The notes under the pieces were generated by a model. That model was not told where the DNA came from and did no database searches. It saw only the letters and a program-made list of their open reading frames with translations. The translations under genes and the position numbers were made by a program. A stretch of DNA of 64,000 nucleotides from Dryomyza anilis (taxonomy: Eukaryota; Arthropoda; Insecta; Diptera; Dryomyzidae), in the NCBI GenBank assembly GCA_951804985.1, contig OX638133.1:47899983-47963982 (forward strand). The letters run 5' to 3'. Shown here one piece after another: positions 1-11,525 of the stretch (within the stretch, counting starts at the first letter, position 1; each line of letters opens with the position of its first letter).

Positions 1-150
1 CACATTATCGCATATGTGTAGGGTATTTTTAGTCGGCTACGACGGACTATAACTTTCATAATTCTTACCAACTTCATCACACCAACTATGACAATTTCCC
101 TACTTCAAAATTTCCTATGTGACGTAAACTTCCTTACTGGATTTAAGTTC
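1..150 (+). mobile_element. Divergent 3' end of a HINE (mini-me/DINE-1-like) element
   Basis: The stretch matches, with many substitutions, the right-hand end of the element that is complete at 9454-10176: a short CATATGTG palindrome, GTAGGGTATTT, a GTCGG...CGGACTAT stem, then AAATTTCC and a degenerate CTTACTGG end. The left part lies outside the window. It is an older copy than those further right. Confidence 0.6.
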
Positions 151-1608
151 CATTACAAAAAAATAACATCGATTGGTTGAAAAACGATAATACAATTACA
201 CTTTTGTTCTTTTTTTAGAAAAGGTTTTAACCATTCCCTACGGGGAAACGAACTGGTCACGTGACTGGTTCCTCGGAGACATATAACCGGTCCTAGTATT
301 AACTCTTTTATATGAAACCAACCGGTAACTTTAACATAGCCTTTTCTGAGTTGAGCCAGACCTTTAGACCTATTCCAGAAATGGTCTTCAAGATCCTGTT
401 CTTTGTCGGTACCAACGGTACCGGTCAGAGAACATGCGAAATGATTACGAATTGTCTCATTCCTGGACACCTTTGCAGGAGAAGAGTGACAAGTCCTCTT
501 TTCACCAGTCACGTCATAGGTAATTTCAGAACAATTGGTTTTTTGTATAATTTAGAAAGATTATGTATTTTTTTATATGTTTATGTAAACATTAAAGTTT
601 TTTCTATAAAAGTTTCCAGAGAATTATATCACTTTTATTTTATTATAAAAATAAGTATGTTTACATATAAACATGTATGTATTTGAATTATAACGCAATA
701 TAAAAATATTCGAAATAAAATGTTTTTATTTAATTTTATGTATTTATTTTTTTAGAAGAATTAAAAATAATGAATTGAGACAATATTAATATTGAATTTG
801 ATTAAAATTATGTTTAAAAAATACCGAATACATTCTAGAAACAACAACAAACATAGTCTTACGTACACGTTGCAAAAAAAGCTCTCCGAAACATTATTTT
901 GCAGGCATCAAAATGTATGTTTGCAATTTAAGTAAACATAATACATAATTACCTGATACATCGTATTTAGATTTGAACAATGATGTCTGAGCTATACTTT
1001 CCATTATGACAACACGAGAACATTTTGATGTTGCCCCTTAAAATGGGTACCAACATAATAATTAATACATCCAAACAAAATAAATATTTGAACCGGAACA
1101 TAAATATTTTGAAAATAGAACTAGTTTTGGAATGACGTGAATATACGACCAGACAAACATATCAGTTGTTTCAGTACAAAAATTAGTATGTTTGCATTAA
1201 AACATATCTAAATATTTTTGGAAACAAATCCTGAAAATAAAATATTGTTTTTATACCCTACCTCATAGGTGTACGCCCCTTAGGAGGCGTGGCTGGTATG
1301 GAAATACCAGCATACATAATTTATGGTAAAATTAACTAAATCTGCTGGACCATAATTCTGCTGGACAACTAATGTTAACACATGTTATTACAATCTGAAC
1401 AAAAATATAATCGATTAAAAAGTAATTACACTTTATTTCTTATAAATTTAATTTCTCATTATTTTTATAATAATGCGAAAAAAACAATCAAACAAATCTT
1501 TTCTATTTGTGTGCTTAGTTTTTCCAAACTTTAATATTTAGACACTGTGTTAAAAGTAAAACAATGAAAATTTTACTTTTAAGAATTTAGTATAAAACTG
1601 AGAAGTCT
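151..1608. other. AT-rich stretch without a recognised gene
   Basis: No reading frame here resembles a known protein. Open frames on both strands between 153 and 686 overlap each other and have no recognisable motif. The phrase TATACCCTACCTCATAGG at about 1253 recalls the left end of the HINE family but is too short to call. The block at 226-520 has weak internal inverted similarity (GGTCACGTGACTGG against CCAGTCACGT) and may be an old MITE. Confidence 0.5.
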
Positions 1609-1690
1609 CTTAGCCGCCCTCAGCAGTCCAGAGGTGGCGCGCTGGACTTGCATTCTGAAGTTCTCGAGTTCGGATCCGGCTTGGGCATGG
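1609..1690 (+). repeat. tRNA-like head of a SINE (candidate)
   Basis: The run contains an A-box-like CAGTCCAGAGGTGG and, about 45 bases later, a B-box-like GAGTTCGGATCC, separated by GCGCTGGACTTGCATTC as in tRNA-derived SINE heads. It does not fold as a full tRNA cloverleaf. The family differs from the two SINE heads near 14.8 and 15.2 kb. This is a motif call only. Confidence 0.35.
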
Positions 1691-2619
1691 GCGCTCGTTG
1701 TGATATTAACCACAAAATCGTAGGGAATAGATTTCACAGTACAATGGATATAGCCTGTCTGAGTGCTGAGAATCTTAGTAGATATTCCAAAAAAAAAAGA
1801 AAAGTCTCGTGAGGGACAAATACCATTATCCAATTGATTTAAAATTGAGGGTCAAATTAATCTTTCATATAACTAATTGAGAGAGTACTACAATAAAATG
1901 CTACTCAAATTCTACAATTTATAATTTAAATATTAAGAAAGACAATTACTCGAATCACACGATTGACTAAATTGTATCAATCAACACAAAAATTGTTGTA
2001 GGTTTTTGATGCTAAAGATGTTAAAGATTTTCAATTTTTGTATTGAAACACATACATAAAAATTTACAACAAATGCACAACTTACCCAATGCATCACAGG
2101 GCGCTCTTCGGTGCAGACGCCCATGTGCGTCTGTTAAGGTGACACAAGGATTGTCTCCGATTGTGCTTGATGAAATAATGGGTATATGTATCCTTATTAA
2201 GTATTCCAATACTCAATTTTAATTACTAAACAATACTATTTCTTAGATGATGAAAATTTCGGTTAGTTTAGATTTATAAATGCGTATTATATTTTTCGTT
2301 GTGTATTAAATATGGCTTAGTTCCGTAAATTCTTCGTATCGACCGACATATTTTTACACATTGCTTAAATAATGACAAAAAATTTGTGCGTTGCCGTAAA
2401 TAAAAAAAAAAGAAAATAAATAATTATGGGGATACTGGCAACAACATTAACACTATTTAAATATATTTAACCAAATTGCAAACTCTTTAAAAATAACTGG
2501 CGTATGTAGGTATATTAAATATTAGCAGCACTCGCGACGTTAACATCTAAATAACATCGTTCGCAGGGATCTGTGAAATAGCAAGATTAGATCCGACACA
2601 AATAAAGTGCCTAAAAATG
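1691..2619. other. No gene recognised
   Basis: AT-rich sequence with scattered short open frames and no recognisable domain. The first hundred or so bases may be the body of the SINE whose head lies just upstream. A GC-richer patch at 2090-2150 has no family I recognise. Confidence 0.5.
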
Positions 2620-2700
2620 AAATTAATTTATGACGTAGCGGATATGTTGGCGAAGGAAGCAGCATTCAGAAGTTTCTGCTTATCTGAGTCGGAGTCGGCA
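2620..2700 (+). pseudogene. Possible relic of a LINE RNase H domain
   Basis: One frame reads DVADMLAKEAA at about 2631-2663. This resembles the conserved N-E-x-A-D-x-L-A-K-E-A segment near the end of RNase H domains in I/R1-type LINEs. Flanking sequence keeps no open frame. It is weak evidence from a single short motif. Confidence 0.2.
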
Positions 2701-2854
2701 AGATGTTGTTGCTGATAAAATTAAAGAATTTACGACTGTGATCATCATCACAGACAGTTTCTGTTTGTGCGGCATTAACGACTGACTGAAAGATTATGTT
2801 TGTTTTTTATGTATGAATGTATGAAAGTACATTTATGTATATATGTGTGTGTAT

Positions 2855-2946
2855 TTATGTATGTATGTATGTATGTATGTATGTATGTATGTATGTATGT
2901 ATGTATGATGTATGTATGTATGTATGTATGTATGTATGTATGTATG

Positions 2947-2979
<33 letters not shown>

Positions 2980-3165
2980 GTGTATGCATGCATGAGTGTA
3001 TGTATAATGTATGTATGTATGTATATATGTATATATGTATTTATGTTTGTATGTATGTATGTGTGTATGTATGTATGTATGTATGTATGTATGTATGTAT
3101 GTATATGTATGTATGTATGTATGTATATATGTATGTATGTATGAATATATGTATGTATGCATGTA
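2855..3165. repeat. (ATGT)n microsatellite
   Basis: About 310 bases of ATGT units, with interruptions such as TATATG, GTGTG and GCATGCATG. Both strands are open in several frames only because the repeat lacks stop codons. These frames (poly Tyr-Val-Cys-Met or Thr-Tyr-Ile-His) are artefacts. Confidence 0.97.
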
Positions 3166-4820
3166 TATTAATCGGCGTACATCGTATAAACAGTTAATTA
3201 CACATGCGAAAAGCACATGTCACATGACTATCTTCTATTTTTAATTTTATTATTATTATTTTATGTATTGCTTTGGATATGAATTACATATCGACTGTAC
3301 AATTTTTGAACACTTTCTTAAATTTCATAAATTAATAATGCACCTTTAGTAATCATTCACAATAACACAACATTTTTTATATGATTTTGAATATAAACTG
3401 CGATATACCGGCAAGAAGCACACACTTTTGGCTCAAATACATTAAGGAGTTTTATTTTTGCAGCTGATAATTGTCACACAGGAAGCCTTCATACAAATGT
3501 TACTCCACAAAATTTGACATTTCCCGACAACATTCGTTCATTTGCAGTCTTTCACGCGTCTTTCTTGTCTGACAATTGTTTCAAAACATCACATATTGTA
3601 GTAAAGGGCACGACTAACGTAAATTGTACACATCAAATATGCTTTCGAAAAAAATTGCATTCCACTAAACAACAAGAACATAAACATGCGCACACCGTTC
3701 GTTCATTTCGTACATAAGCGCGCCAGAATGTGTCTGAACTACTGTCTGCGTTGTGAATGGGTGTGATGGATGGATGTATCAAGGGAAGCTCGTTCATTTC
3801 TCGTGCTATTCCCGTTTCTCTCTGCAGGCAAGCCTCACGTTCACAATTTAATTTGGCAGTCGAACAGTGCAGTAGTAGTTACAGTTTTTATCTCTCTCAT
3901 ACAGAAATATAGTGTGCGACTCCTCTTCCATCTGCGACAAAGCAAAGTGGGTTGAATTAGAGTTTAATCTTATGCTGGTTGTGGTTCGTTCATTCTTCTA
4001 TGGAGGCGTGAACTTTTGTTGTTGCTTATCATGATTGTGTTGAATTTGGCGGTACTCAAACACAGTGGTTGGTTAACGTTTTCGTCTTTAATAAAATTTG
4101 TTGTTATTTACGTGTGCGCATAAAATGCATAATTTACACAACACTGGGTTGTCGGTAGACATGGTCGGTCGTGAAGATGTTGTTGCTTGTCTTCAATGGC
4201 ATAATGACGATGGCGAAGAGATTCGAGTTGAAACTGTCATCTAGTTCGATTGAAGTTTTTTTTTATCCCAAATGAAACAGTGTTTGATTTCAATTGTCAA
4301 TTGCAGAACGCATATATGAGATTAAAAATTATTTATTAATATATACCTTTCTTTAGTAGTCAACAATAGCATAACAAATATGTTATGCTACATAAATTTG
4401 CGATGAGTACTCCTCCCGCTGTATTAAGTATTTCTGCCTAATAACTCTAATTTTCACATGTTTTTGAAATACCTGTAAAATATGACATACATACTTTGCT
4501 TCAATATGAAAAAATAACAAGTTGGCATTCAAAAAGTGTATGCCCCACAGTTTTGGTAATCTGGATACTTTAAAAGGATGCGGATCTTTTGTATCGTGTA
4601 ATACATACGTAAAAACTTCCTGATAAGGGAATTTTATGCACTACTTATAGAATTGTTTATTCACTCTAAGAAATATTATCTGCGTTTATAATACGTGTAT
4701 AAATCTAAAATTCAATAGTTGCTCAAACAAATTTGAATGTATGGATTTTCATGGTGCATACAAGGTTAGTACATTTAGTTTTTTTTGGGATGGTTGGCTT
4801 TGGATCGTTTTAATATTATT
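3166..4820. other. No gene recognised
   Basis: Unique-looking sequence, less AT-rich between 3480 and 4250. Short frames at 3514-3717 and 3770-3955 have no recognisable motif and no splice or promoter context that I can support. If host sequence survives in the left part of the window, this is one candidate place, but nothing shows it. Confidence 0.4.
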
Positions 4821-5965
4821 AACGTCGCCTTCATCGACTTTACAATGTCATATTTATAACGTAAACTGATATAATTGTAAATTCTAAAATAGATAAAGCC
4901 GTATGTATGTAGGTACATTACGATGATATAAATTTAGATTGAATTTTAATTTTTCGACAGAATCGCTCACCATACGATCAGAAAAGTTAAAAAAAACACA
5001 TGCCGCGCACTTGGATTTTCTGTTGTTTCTGCCTAAAACCATAATTTGGCTTCATTGGAAAGTTGAATATATTCCAAAGTTTAAAATTTTGGGATAAGTT
5101 TGGGAAATGGAATTTCTAAAATTTTATGCTAACATTTTTATTATCGACTTATTACTAACATGGAAATCCCACTCCAAATACCAAAGTTAAAAACAATTAT
5201 TAACGTCGGCTTCATCGACTTTACAATGTCATATTTATAACGTAAACTGATATAATTGTAAATTCTAAAATAGAAAAAGCCGTATGTATGTAGGTACATT
5301 ACGATGATATAAATTTAGATTGAATTTTTATTTTTCGACAGAATCGCTCACCATACGATCAGAAAAGTTAAAAAAAAAACACATGCCGCGCACTTGGATT
5401 TTCTGTTGTTTCTGCCTAAAACCATAATTTGGCTTCATTGGAAAGTTGAATATATTCCAAAGTTTAAAATTTTGGGATAAGTTTGGGAAATGGAATTTCT
5501 AAAATTTTATGCTAACATTATTATTATCGACTTATTACTAACATGGAAATCCCACTCCAAATACCAAAGTTAAAAACAATTATTAACGTCGGCTTCATCG
5601 ACTTTACAATGTCATATTTATAACGTAAACTGATATAATTGTAAATTCTAAAATAGAAAAAGCCGTATGTATGTAGGTACATTACGATGATATAAATTTA
5701 GATTGAATTTTTATTTTTCGACAGAATCGCTCACCATACGATCAGAAAAGTTAAAAAAAAACACATGCCGCGCACTTGGATTTTCTGTTGTTTCTGCCTA
5801 AAACCATAATTTGGCTTCATTGGAAAGTTGAATATATTCCAAAGTTTAAAATTTTGGGATAAGTTTGGGAAATGGAATTTCTAAAATTTTGTGCTAACAT
5901 TTTTATTATCGACTTATTACTAACATGGAAATACCACTCCAAATACCAAAGTTAAAAACAATTTA
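4821..5965. repeat. Three tandem copies of a ~380-bp unit
   Basis: Units begin with AACGTCG(C/G)C at 4821, 5202 and 5585, giving periods of 381 and 383 bases. The length difference lies in A or T runs. The copies are nearly identical by eye. Units 2 and 3 share variants that unit 1 lacks (GTCGGC rather than GTCGCC, AGAAAAAGCC rather than AGATAAAGCC), so one of them probably arose from the other. Each unit contains CACATGCCGCGCACTTGG. There is no coding potential. Confidence 0.95.
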
Positions 5966-7234
5966 ATCTCTGAAAACTTTCGTTTAATACGAATTTCTGA
6001 AAATAAATTATCTTGAGCGCTACATCTTAACTAGGCGGGTGATAAAATTAGTGCGGAATTGGGAAATGGGCGGAATTAGGGTGTTTTACCTTATTAATAA
6101 CACTATGTTACAAAAATTTAGCAACAACTTTAGAAATTACAATATATCGAAGCTCTTTTCTCAAATTCTGTGAATATACTCCTTTTCCCATGAAGCCAAC
6201 TTACTTTTTTCAGATCGAGGAAAACATAAAATCCAAATCGAATGTTTTTGGAAAAGGAGTAGACACGTGAGTGTCTATTTCAATATTTCTGATCTTATGT
6301 ACATTCATCGTCAAAACGGTTCTTTTACAGATTTTTAAGGTACTAAACAGATTTTTCCAAAGAAAACCGAATTTTTAAATGTACTATTTTGAAAAGTAGA
6401 AGAGATGGAACGAATTAAACATTTTGATCGATTGGATTATGCTTATGGTAACCATAAAACATTATCATAAAAGTAAAACTGCGTCTGAAGTTTTTTGGAA
6501 ACCTAGTTGTGTACCTTATCTATATTCTAAAAATTGGCTAAAAAGGTCCGAAAATTTCAACATCCGCTTCCACGTTGTCACAACCGCATCTTTGCGAATG
6601 TTCTTGAATATTGAATAAAGTTTTTGTGTTATTACGTAAAACAAATATATACAAATTTTATATAATTTCTGTAATTCTATAATTTTGTTGTCCTCAAATT
6701 TTTCATAAAAATTCCAGCAGAATCTTTCAGTACACTCAAAATAAAAAGTCTGCTATAAATAGCAAACTCTGAAGGCTAGTGTAGCTAGAATGCACTAGAT
6801 GACGGCACGAGACGCTGCTGCTAATACGTCTATAATTCGTAGACTTTTATTTGACAAGATTTTTTATTTAAAACAGATATTTCTTTTACGTAATAATAAT
6901 GCACGCATGCAAGAGTAAAATAATGAAATGAAGATATAAGGTAAGATAAAAAAATGATGGGGAAGGTAAAATAAAATAAGTATATGTAAAGAAAAAATAT
7001 AATATATAATAAAATTATATAGTATATAAGATACAGAAAAATTATGAAATACAGAAAAAAAATAAATGTTTTTGTTTTATTTTTTATGAATTTGAGTTAA
7101 CAACAAAAAATTAGTTAAAATAGCTAAAATGTTCTGCTCTAATAGCGTAGAAAAAGTTTTCTTAAATCAAACCGTCATTTGCTGTTTAAGCAAAATCCTG
7201 AAATCTTCTGTTCATCTAACAATTTTTAAAATTT
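5966..7234. other. No gene recognised
   Basis: AT-rich sequence after the tandem array. The frame at 6424-6618 (64 codons) has no recognisable features. From about 6900 to 7080 the sequence is purine-rich, low-complexity A/T/G. Confidence 0.5.
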
Positions 7235-7695
7235 CAACTACTACTTAAAAAATTGAAGAGGTAAATAAATGAAACTCATAATTAAGATCGAGATCGGTCA
7301 ATTGTGACCTGACCACTTCAAAAATCTCATACAAAGATTACATCTACAGATCATGTATACGTTAACTTTTTTTGTCAAATATATATTGACTTCATGCTCA
7401 AATACATTAAAATAATGTTTTCCGAAATTCCGTACAACTACCCATTTGTATAAACCCATTTGTATCAAATGAATAGAAATTCTTCAGCGATTGAAAGTTT
7501 GTAGTTATTTTCAGGATTCGTATACTCTGATGATTTATATACCACTTCGAATGGTAACCACACATATGTGTAGGGTATTTATAATCGGCTTAGACCGACT
7601 ATAATTTTGATAATCCTAACTATCATAATAACACCTACTGTAAAATGTCCCTACTTTAAAATTGTCCATGTGATCTAACCTTCTCAACTAGTTTA
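7235..7695 (+). mobile_element. HINE (mini-me/DINE-1-like) 3' half
   Basis: Sequence matches the complete copy at 9454-10176 from the (A)TGAAACT segment after the (GTCY) tract to the terminal palindrome and CAACTAGTTT end. The 5' half, with the (GTCY) array, is missing. Landmarks include CGAGATCGGTC, ACCCATTTGTAT, and the GTCGG...CCGACTAT stem at about 7587-7600. Confidence 0.85.
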
Positions 7696-7751
7696 TGTTT
7701 GACTGGATATAACTTTGGTCACTGAAAAACTGAATTTCATTGGATTTACCA

Positions 7752-7822
7752 CAAAACATGACTCAAGAGGTCATGCCGATCAAGAATATATATACTTTTT
7801 TTATACCGGATATGCTTCCTTC
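7752..7822 (-). mobile_element. HINE 5' fragment, inverted
   Basis: Reverse-strand copy of the segment running from GAAGGAAGCAT through TATATATTCTTGATC to GACCTCTTGAG. It shares the variants AAGCATATCCGG and TATAAAAAA with the plus-strand fragment at 8204-8345 rather than with the consensus (CATCTCCGG, TATGGAAAA). The two fragments therefore look like arms of one inverted duplication. Confidence 0.8.
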
Positions 7823-7824
7823 TA

Positions 7825-7901
7825 CCAATTTTTTTCTTCGAACACTACATTAAGTTCGACGCCTAAAATATATTAATTTTTATATTTCGAAAAGCATTAA
7901 T

Positions 7902-7977
<76 letters not shown>

Positions 7978-8185
7978 TTTTTTACATATAATTTGTGAAG
8001 AAATATCCGCCTTCGTTATATATAAATACATATTTAAACACTCCTTCAAAAGTTATGGCGGTTTTAAGTTGTAAATTTAAAAATATCTGATAATTAGTGT
8101 TTTCATCAATTAATGCTTTTCGAAAAATAAAAATTAATATATTTTAGGCGTCGAACTTAATGTAGTGTTCGAAGAAAAAAATTGG
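7825..8185. mobile_element. 361-bp MITE with ~80-bp terminal inverted repeats and TA duplication
   Basis: The left end CCAATTTTTTTCTTCGAACA and its reverse complement at the right end bound the element. A TA dinucleotide flanks each side (7823-7824 and 8186-8187), as in Tc1/mariner-derived MITEs. Inverted repeats occupy 7825-7903 and 8106-8185 and differ at few positions. The loop holds a long (AT)n run at 7904-7976. It has no coding capacity. It sits between two inverted HINE fragments. Confidence 0.85.
7904..7976. repeat. (AT)n microsatellite in the MITE loop
   Basis: About 36 uninterrupted AT units lie directly inside the left inverted repeat of the 7825-8185 MITE. Confidence 0.98.
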
Positions 8186-8203
8186 TATTCACTAGTTTTT
8201 TTA

Positions 8204-8345
8204 TACCCCACGCTAAGAGTTTGTTACGCCGTTTGTAACACCAAGAAGGAAGCATATCCGGTATAAAAAAGTATATATATTCTTGATCAGCATGACCTCT
8301 TGAGTCGATTTAGCGATGTCCTTCTGTCTATTGAAATCACTACTA
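8204..8345 (+). mobile_element. HINE 5' fragment
   Basis: Begins with TATACCCCACGCTAAGAG and runs through GTTACGCCGTTTGTAACACC, TATATATTCTTGATCAGC and CGATTTAGCGATGTCC to a short CTTCTGTCTATTGAAATC. It lacks the GTGAAAGGGTATATTCAGTT segment and almost all of the (GTCY) tract. Confidence 0.85.
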
Positions 8346-8512
8346 CTGAAAGTTATTAAACAACTCGCTGTGTGAATACTCTATTATTTATATTCTAAAA
8401 AGAGTCAGAAAAGAGCCAAAAATATCGATAATAATTTTCTTCAAAAAGTTACAAAATAGGAAAATAGAAGAGTCAAACTCAACAAGCGCGTATTTTATAT
8501 ATGCATATATAT

Positions 8513-9431
8513 CCACACCAAATCGACCAAAAAATGTTAATTTTAAGATTTTTCCTTTTCGATTTCAATAAAATTTTGGCAGCTGATAAAGCTTATTGAA
8601 ATATGTATTGAACATTTTTTTTTTATTTTTTTTTCGACTACTACTTCCAGAGATGCATTGCTTCAAAGTTTCAAAAAATGGACCAAAAATCACATTTGTA
8701 TAGCTGTTCATATTTCAAGATCTCTTTAAGTGTAACTGCTAGTTGATGTCTCGTTTTAAAGCTAATAGAACAGGCTTTTAGAAAAATTAAGTTGTAACTT
8801 CTAAACATGAAAATGTGGCCCGTCGTCATTATCCGAGCACTTCAAAATTGATGTCCTTTAAAATTCTGAAAAAAATCACATATTTTGGGTGATTTAATCA
8901 AGTGTTCATGCCAAATATGAAGATGGTATTTTGATTGCATCATATTTTTAAAAAATAATTTTCTAAATTTTTATTTATTCTTTGCATTGAAAAAAATATT
9001 TTTTTTCGACAATAAAAGTTGCAATAATTTTTAAATGTATTTCTAACATTGATTTCTAAAATTGCTATGATGCTATCTTGAATTTTGTCATGAAAAAGGG
9101 TCCTTTTTAAGGACATAAATTTTGAAGTCCAAGGATAATGACCACGGGCTACATGGTAAAGTTTAGAATTTACAACTTAATTTGTCAAAAAGCCTGTTCT
9201 ATTGCCTTTAAAACGAGCCATCAAAGAGTTTCTAGCATTTCTACTTTAAGAGATATTGAAATATGAACAACCAAACAAAAGTGATTTTTGGCCAATTTTA
9301 TGTACTGGAAATAGAAGTCGAAAAAAATAAATAAAAATTGGTCAATGCATATCTCGATACCCTTTATGAGTTGCCCAAATTTCATTGAAATCGAAGAAGA
9401 TGAATTCCAATCGCTGGTCGTTTTGGTGTGG
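8513..9431. mobile_element. 919-bp foldback MITE with ~370-bp imperfect inverted arms
   Basis: The sequence from CCACACCAAATCGACC at 8513 inward matches the reverse complement of the sequence ending GGTGTGG at 9431. Shared landmarks include TTCGATTTCAAT, the TCGACTNCTANTTCCAG segment, CCAAAAATCAC, GTTCATATTTCAA, CTCGTTTTAAAG, AATAGAACAGGCTTTT, and GTCATTATCC near the inner edges. Arm divergence is clear but similarity extends over 300 bases. A target duplication is uncertain because both flanks are CATATATAT-like low complexity. No coding content. Confidence 0.8.
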
Positions 9432-9453
9432 AATGGCCCATATATATTATTTT

Positions 9454-10176
9454 TATACCCTACACTAAGAGTGAAAGGGTATATTCAGTTTGGTACGCCG
9501 TTTGTAACACCCAGAAGGAAGCATCTCCGGTATGGAAAAGTATATATATTCTTGATCAGCATGACCTCCTGAGTCGATTTAGCGATGTCCGTCTGTCTGT
9601 CCGTCTGTCTGTCCGTCTGTCTGTCTGTCTGTCTGTCTGTCTGTTGAAATCCCTACTACTTTTAAAATTTAAGAGCTAGATAAATGAAACTTATAACTTA
9701 GATTACTAATATACCTACGCTGTAATTGGCGAGATCGGTCCATTGTGACCTATGATCCGACCACTTATGTTCAAATACCTCATATAAAATGTACATATAA
9801 AGATCAATTTTCATGTATACGTGCTTAGGTAAACTTTTTTGGTCAAATATATATTGATATCATGCTCAAATACATAATAATAATGTTTTCCGGCGAAAAG
9901 ACTTGTGATTCACAAAAAAAAATCGAAATTCGGTACACCTACCCATTTGTAAATATGGGTATCAAATGAATGGAAATTCTTCAGCGATTGAATGTTTGTA
10001 GTTATTTTCAGGATTCGTATACCCTGGTGACTTATATATCACTTTTAATGGTAACCACACATATGTGTAGGGTATTTATAGTCGGCTTAGACCGACTATA
10101 ATTTTGATAATCCTAACTATCATAATTACACCTACTTTAAAATTTCCCATGTGATCTAACCTTCCCAACTGGTTTT
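9454..10176 (+). mobile_element. HINE (mini-me/DINE-1-like), complete copy
   Basis: A non-coding element of about 723 bp running from TATACCCTACACTAAGAGTG to CTTCCCAACTGGTTTT. In order it holds the conserved core TATATATTCTTGATCAGC, the (GTCY)n array at about 9587-9643, and a terminal hairpin region (ACACATATGTGT, then GTCGG and CCGAC stem). Linked (TA)n and (GTCY)n tracts define mini-me elements of Diptera, now viewed as Helentron-associated non-autonomous elements. There is no target duplication, as expected. It serves as the reference copy for the window. Confidence 0.9.
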
Positions 10177-10429
10177 AATTCATAAGTACTTGAATTTCAT
10201 TGGGTTTATTTCAAATTGGAATACAAAAGAAAGCAAATTCAAATTGCTACTTGAAGTCAAATTCCAAAGTATATAGAAATTATATACGAGAACGTCATTT
10301 TTTTTTGTTTTACGTAATAATTCAAAAACTGTAGATAAAATTGAAAAACTGAGTATTTTATTATATTATAGTATTGAAGTCTGAATCCTGGGAATTTCTG
10401 AAAACTTACAATCTTGAAAGAATTTTCTT

Positions 10430-10822
10430 TCATTCGAGTACCCATATGGGTAAGTGTACCGAACTTCAATTTCTTTTCTAGCACCACAAGTCGTTTTGTG
10501 GGAATAACAATATTTTTATATATTTGAGCATAAAGTCAATAAGTATATTAGATAAAAAGGTTACTTCGGCCGTTAAATACGAAAATTAAACCTAAATGTC
10601 AGTGTATTATAAGGTATTTGAACATATGCGGTTCAAGGCCAAGCAGCGTTGGTACATGTAAAATCTTAATTACAACTTTCTTTAATCTAGCTCTTCAAGA
10701 TTTTCTGTAAACGTGATTTCAACAGACAGACGGAGGACATCTCTAAATCGACTCAAGAATAAAAGTATATATTTTTCCATACCGGATAACCATTTCACTC
10801 TTTCTGTAGGGTATAAAAATGC
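10430..10822 (-). mobile_element. HINE, internally rearranged and decayed
   Basis: Minus-strand copy running from the ACCCATATGGGTAAGTGTACC segment through a degenerate (GTCY) stretch (ACAGACAGACGGAGGACATC) to TGTAGGGTATA at its 5' end. The 3' terminal hairpin is missing and the middle is diverged. Confidence 0.75.
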
Positions 10823-11525
10823 TTAAATGTCTTAATTTTATTTAATACAAAAACCGTGTAACCTCGTCGTTTTAGTACTTCACTTTTTCAAGTAATAATA
10901 TTGAGATACTTTAATATTCCTTTGTTAAGAACTTTAATGTAAATATCATCTTTTCGGGATCCATGTCAACTAGAAAAGGTCGAAAATATTAAATCCATAA
11001 AATATTAAAGGCTAAACTTGAAATTTACGATAGCCTAAAAAATAAACATAAAGAAGCATACAACTTTGAAAATTAATATTAACCATTAGGAGTATAGAAA
11101 ATTGGTTGTAAATATACATAACAGTTCATTTCAATATTTTTTACACATTTTTATTTAAAACATTTTTTGGTTTCGGCAATGCAATTTCGTTTCGGCATTG
11201 CATTTGATTCAATAAAAAAATAAATTACATATTTTATATTGATATCATGTTAGAAAAACAATAACATGAAATATTGATAAATTTATAACGAAAAAACACA
11301 CAGTTAACGTATTAACCCGTATGATGTTTTTGAATGAACCATTTCTTTATACATTGATTGATATTATATTATTATATAATTTTTAAAATCTAAACTTAAC
11401 GTCTAATAAAAAAATAAGATTAAAATTTTTATTATTAATAAACATTAAATTATATTTAAAATAGTGTTATTCGTCAATTTAACGAAAATATAGTTCAAAT
11501 TAATATACAAAAACTGAACTAGCGT
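10823..11525. other. AT-rich stretch without a recognised gene
   Basis: Very AT-rich sequence. No reading frame of note, and no repeat shared with the rest of the window was found. Confidence 0.5.

Noticed and set aside
153..686. Two overlapping ORFs of 119 and 124 codons on opposite strands
   Set aside because: No recognisable motif, mutual overlap, and neighbouring element fragments. Probably chance openness in a repeat.
2775..3244. Several long open frames on both strands (Tyr-Val-Cys-Met and Thr-Tyr-Ile-His repeats)
   Set aside because: They are translations of the (ATGT)n microsatellite, which has no stop codons in most frames. No start context, domain or composition supports a protein.
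9345..9679. ORFs of 75 and 83 codons ending in Val-Arg-Leu-Ser repeats
   Set aside because: They are translations of the HINE core and its (GTCY)n array. The same false frames recur in other HINE copies.
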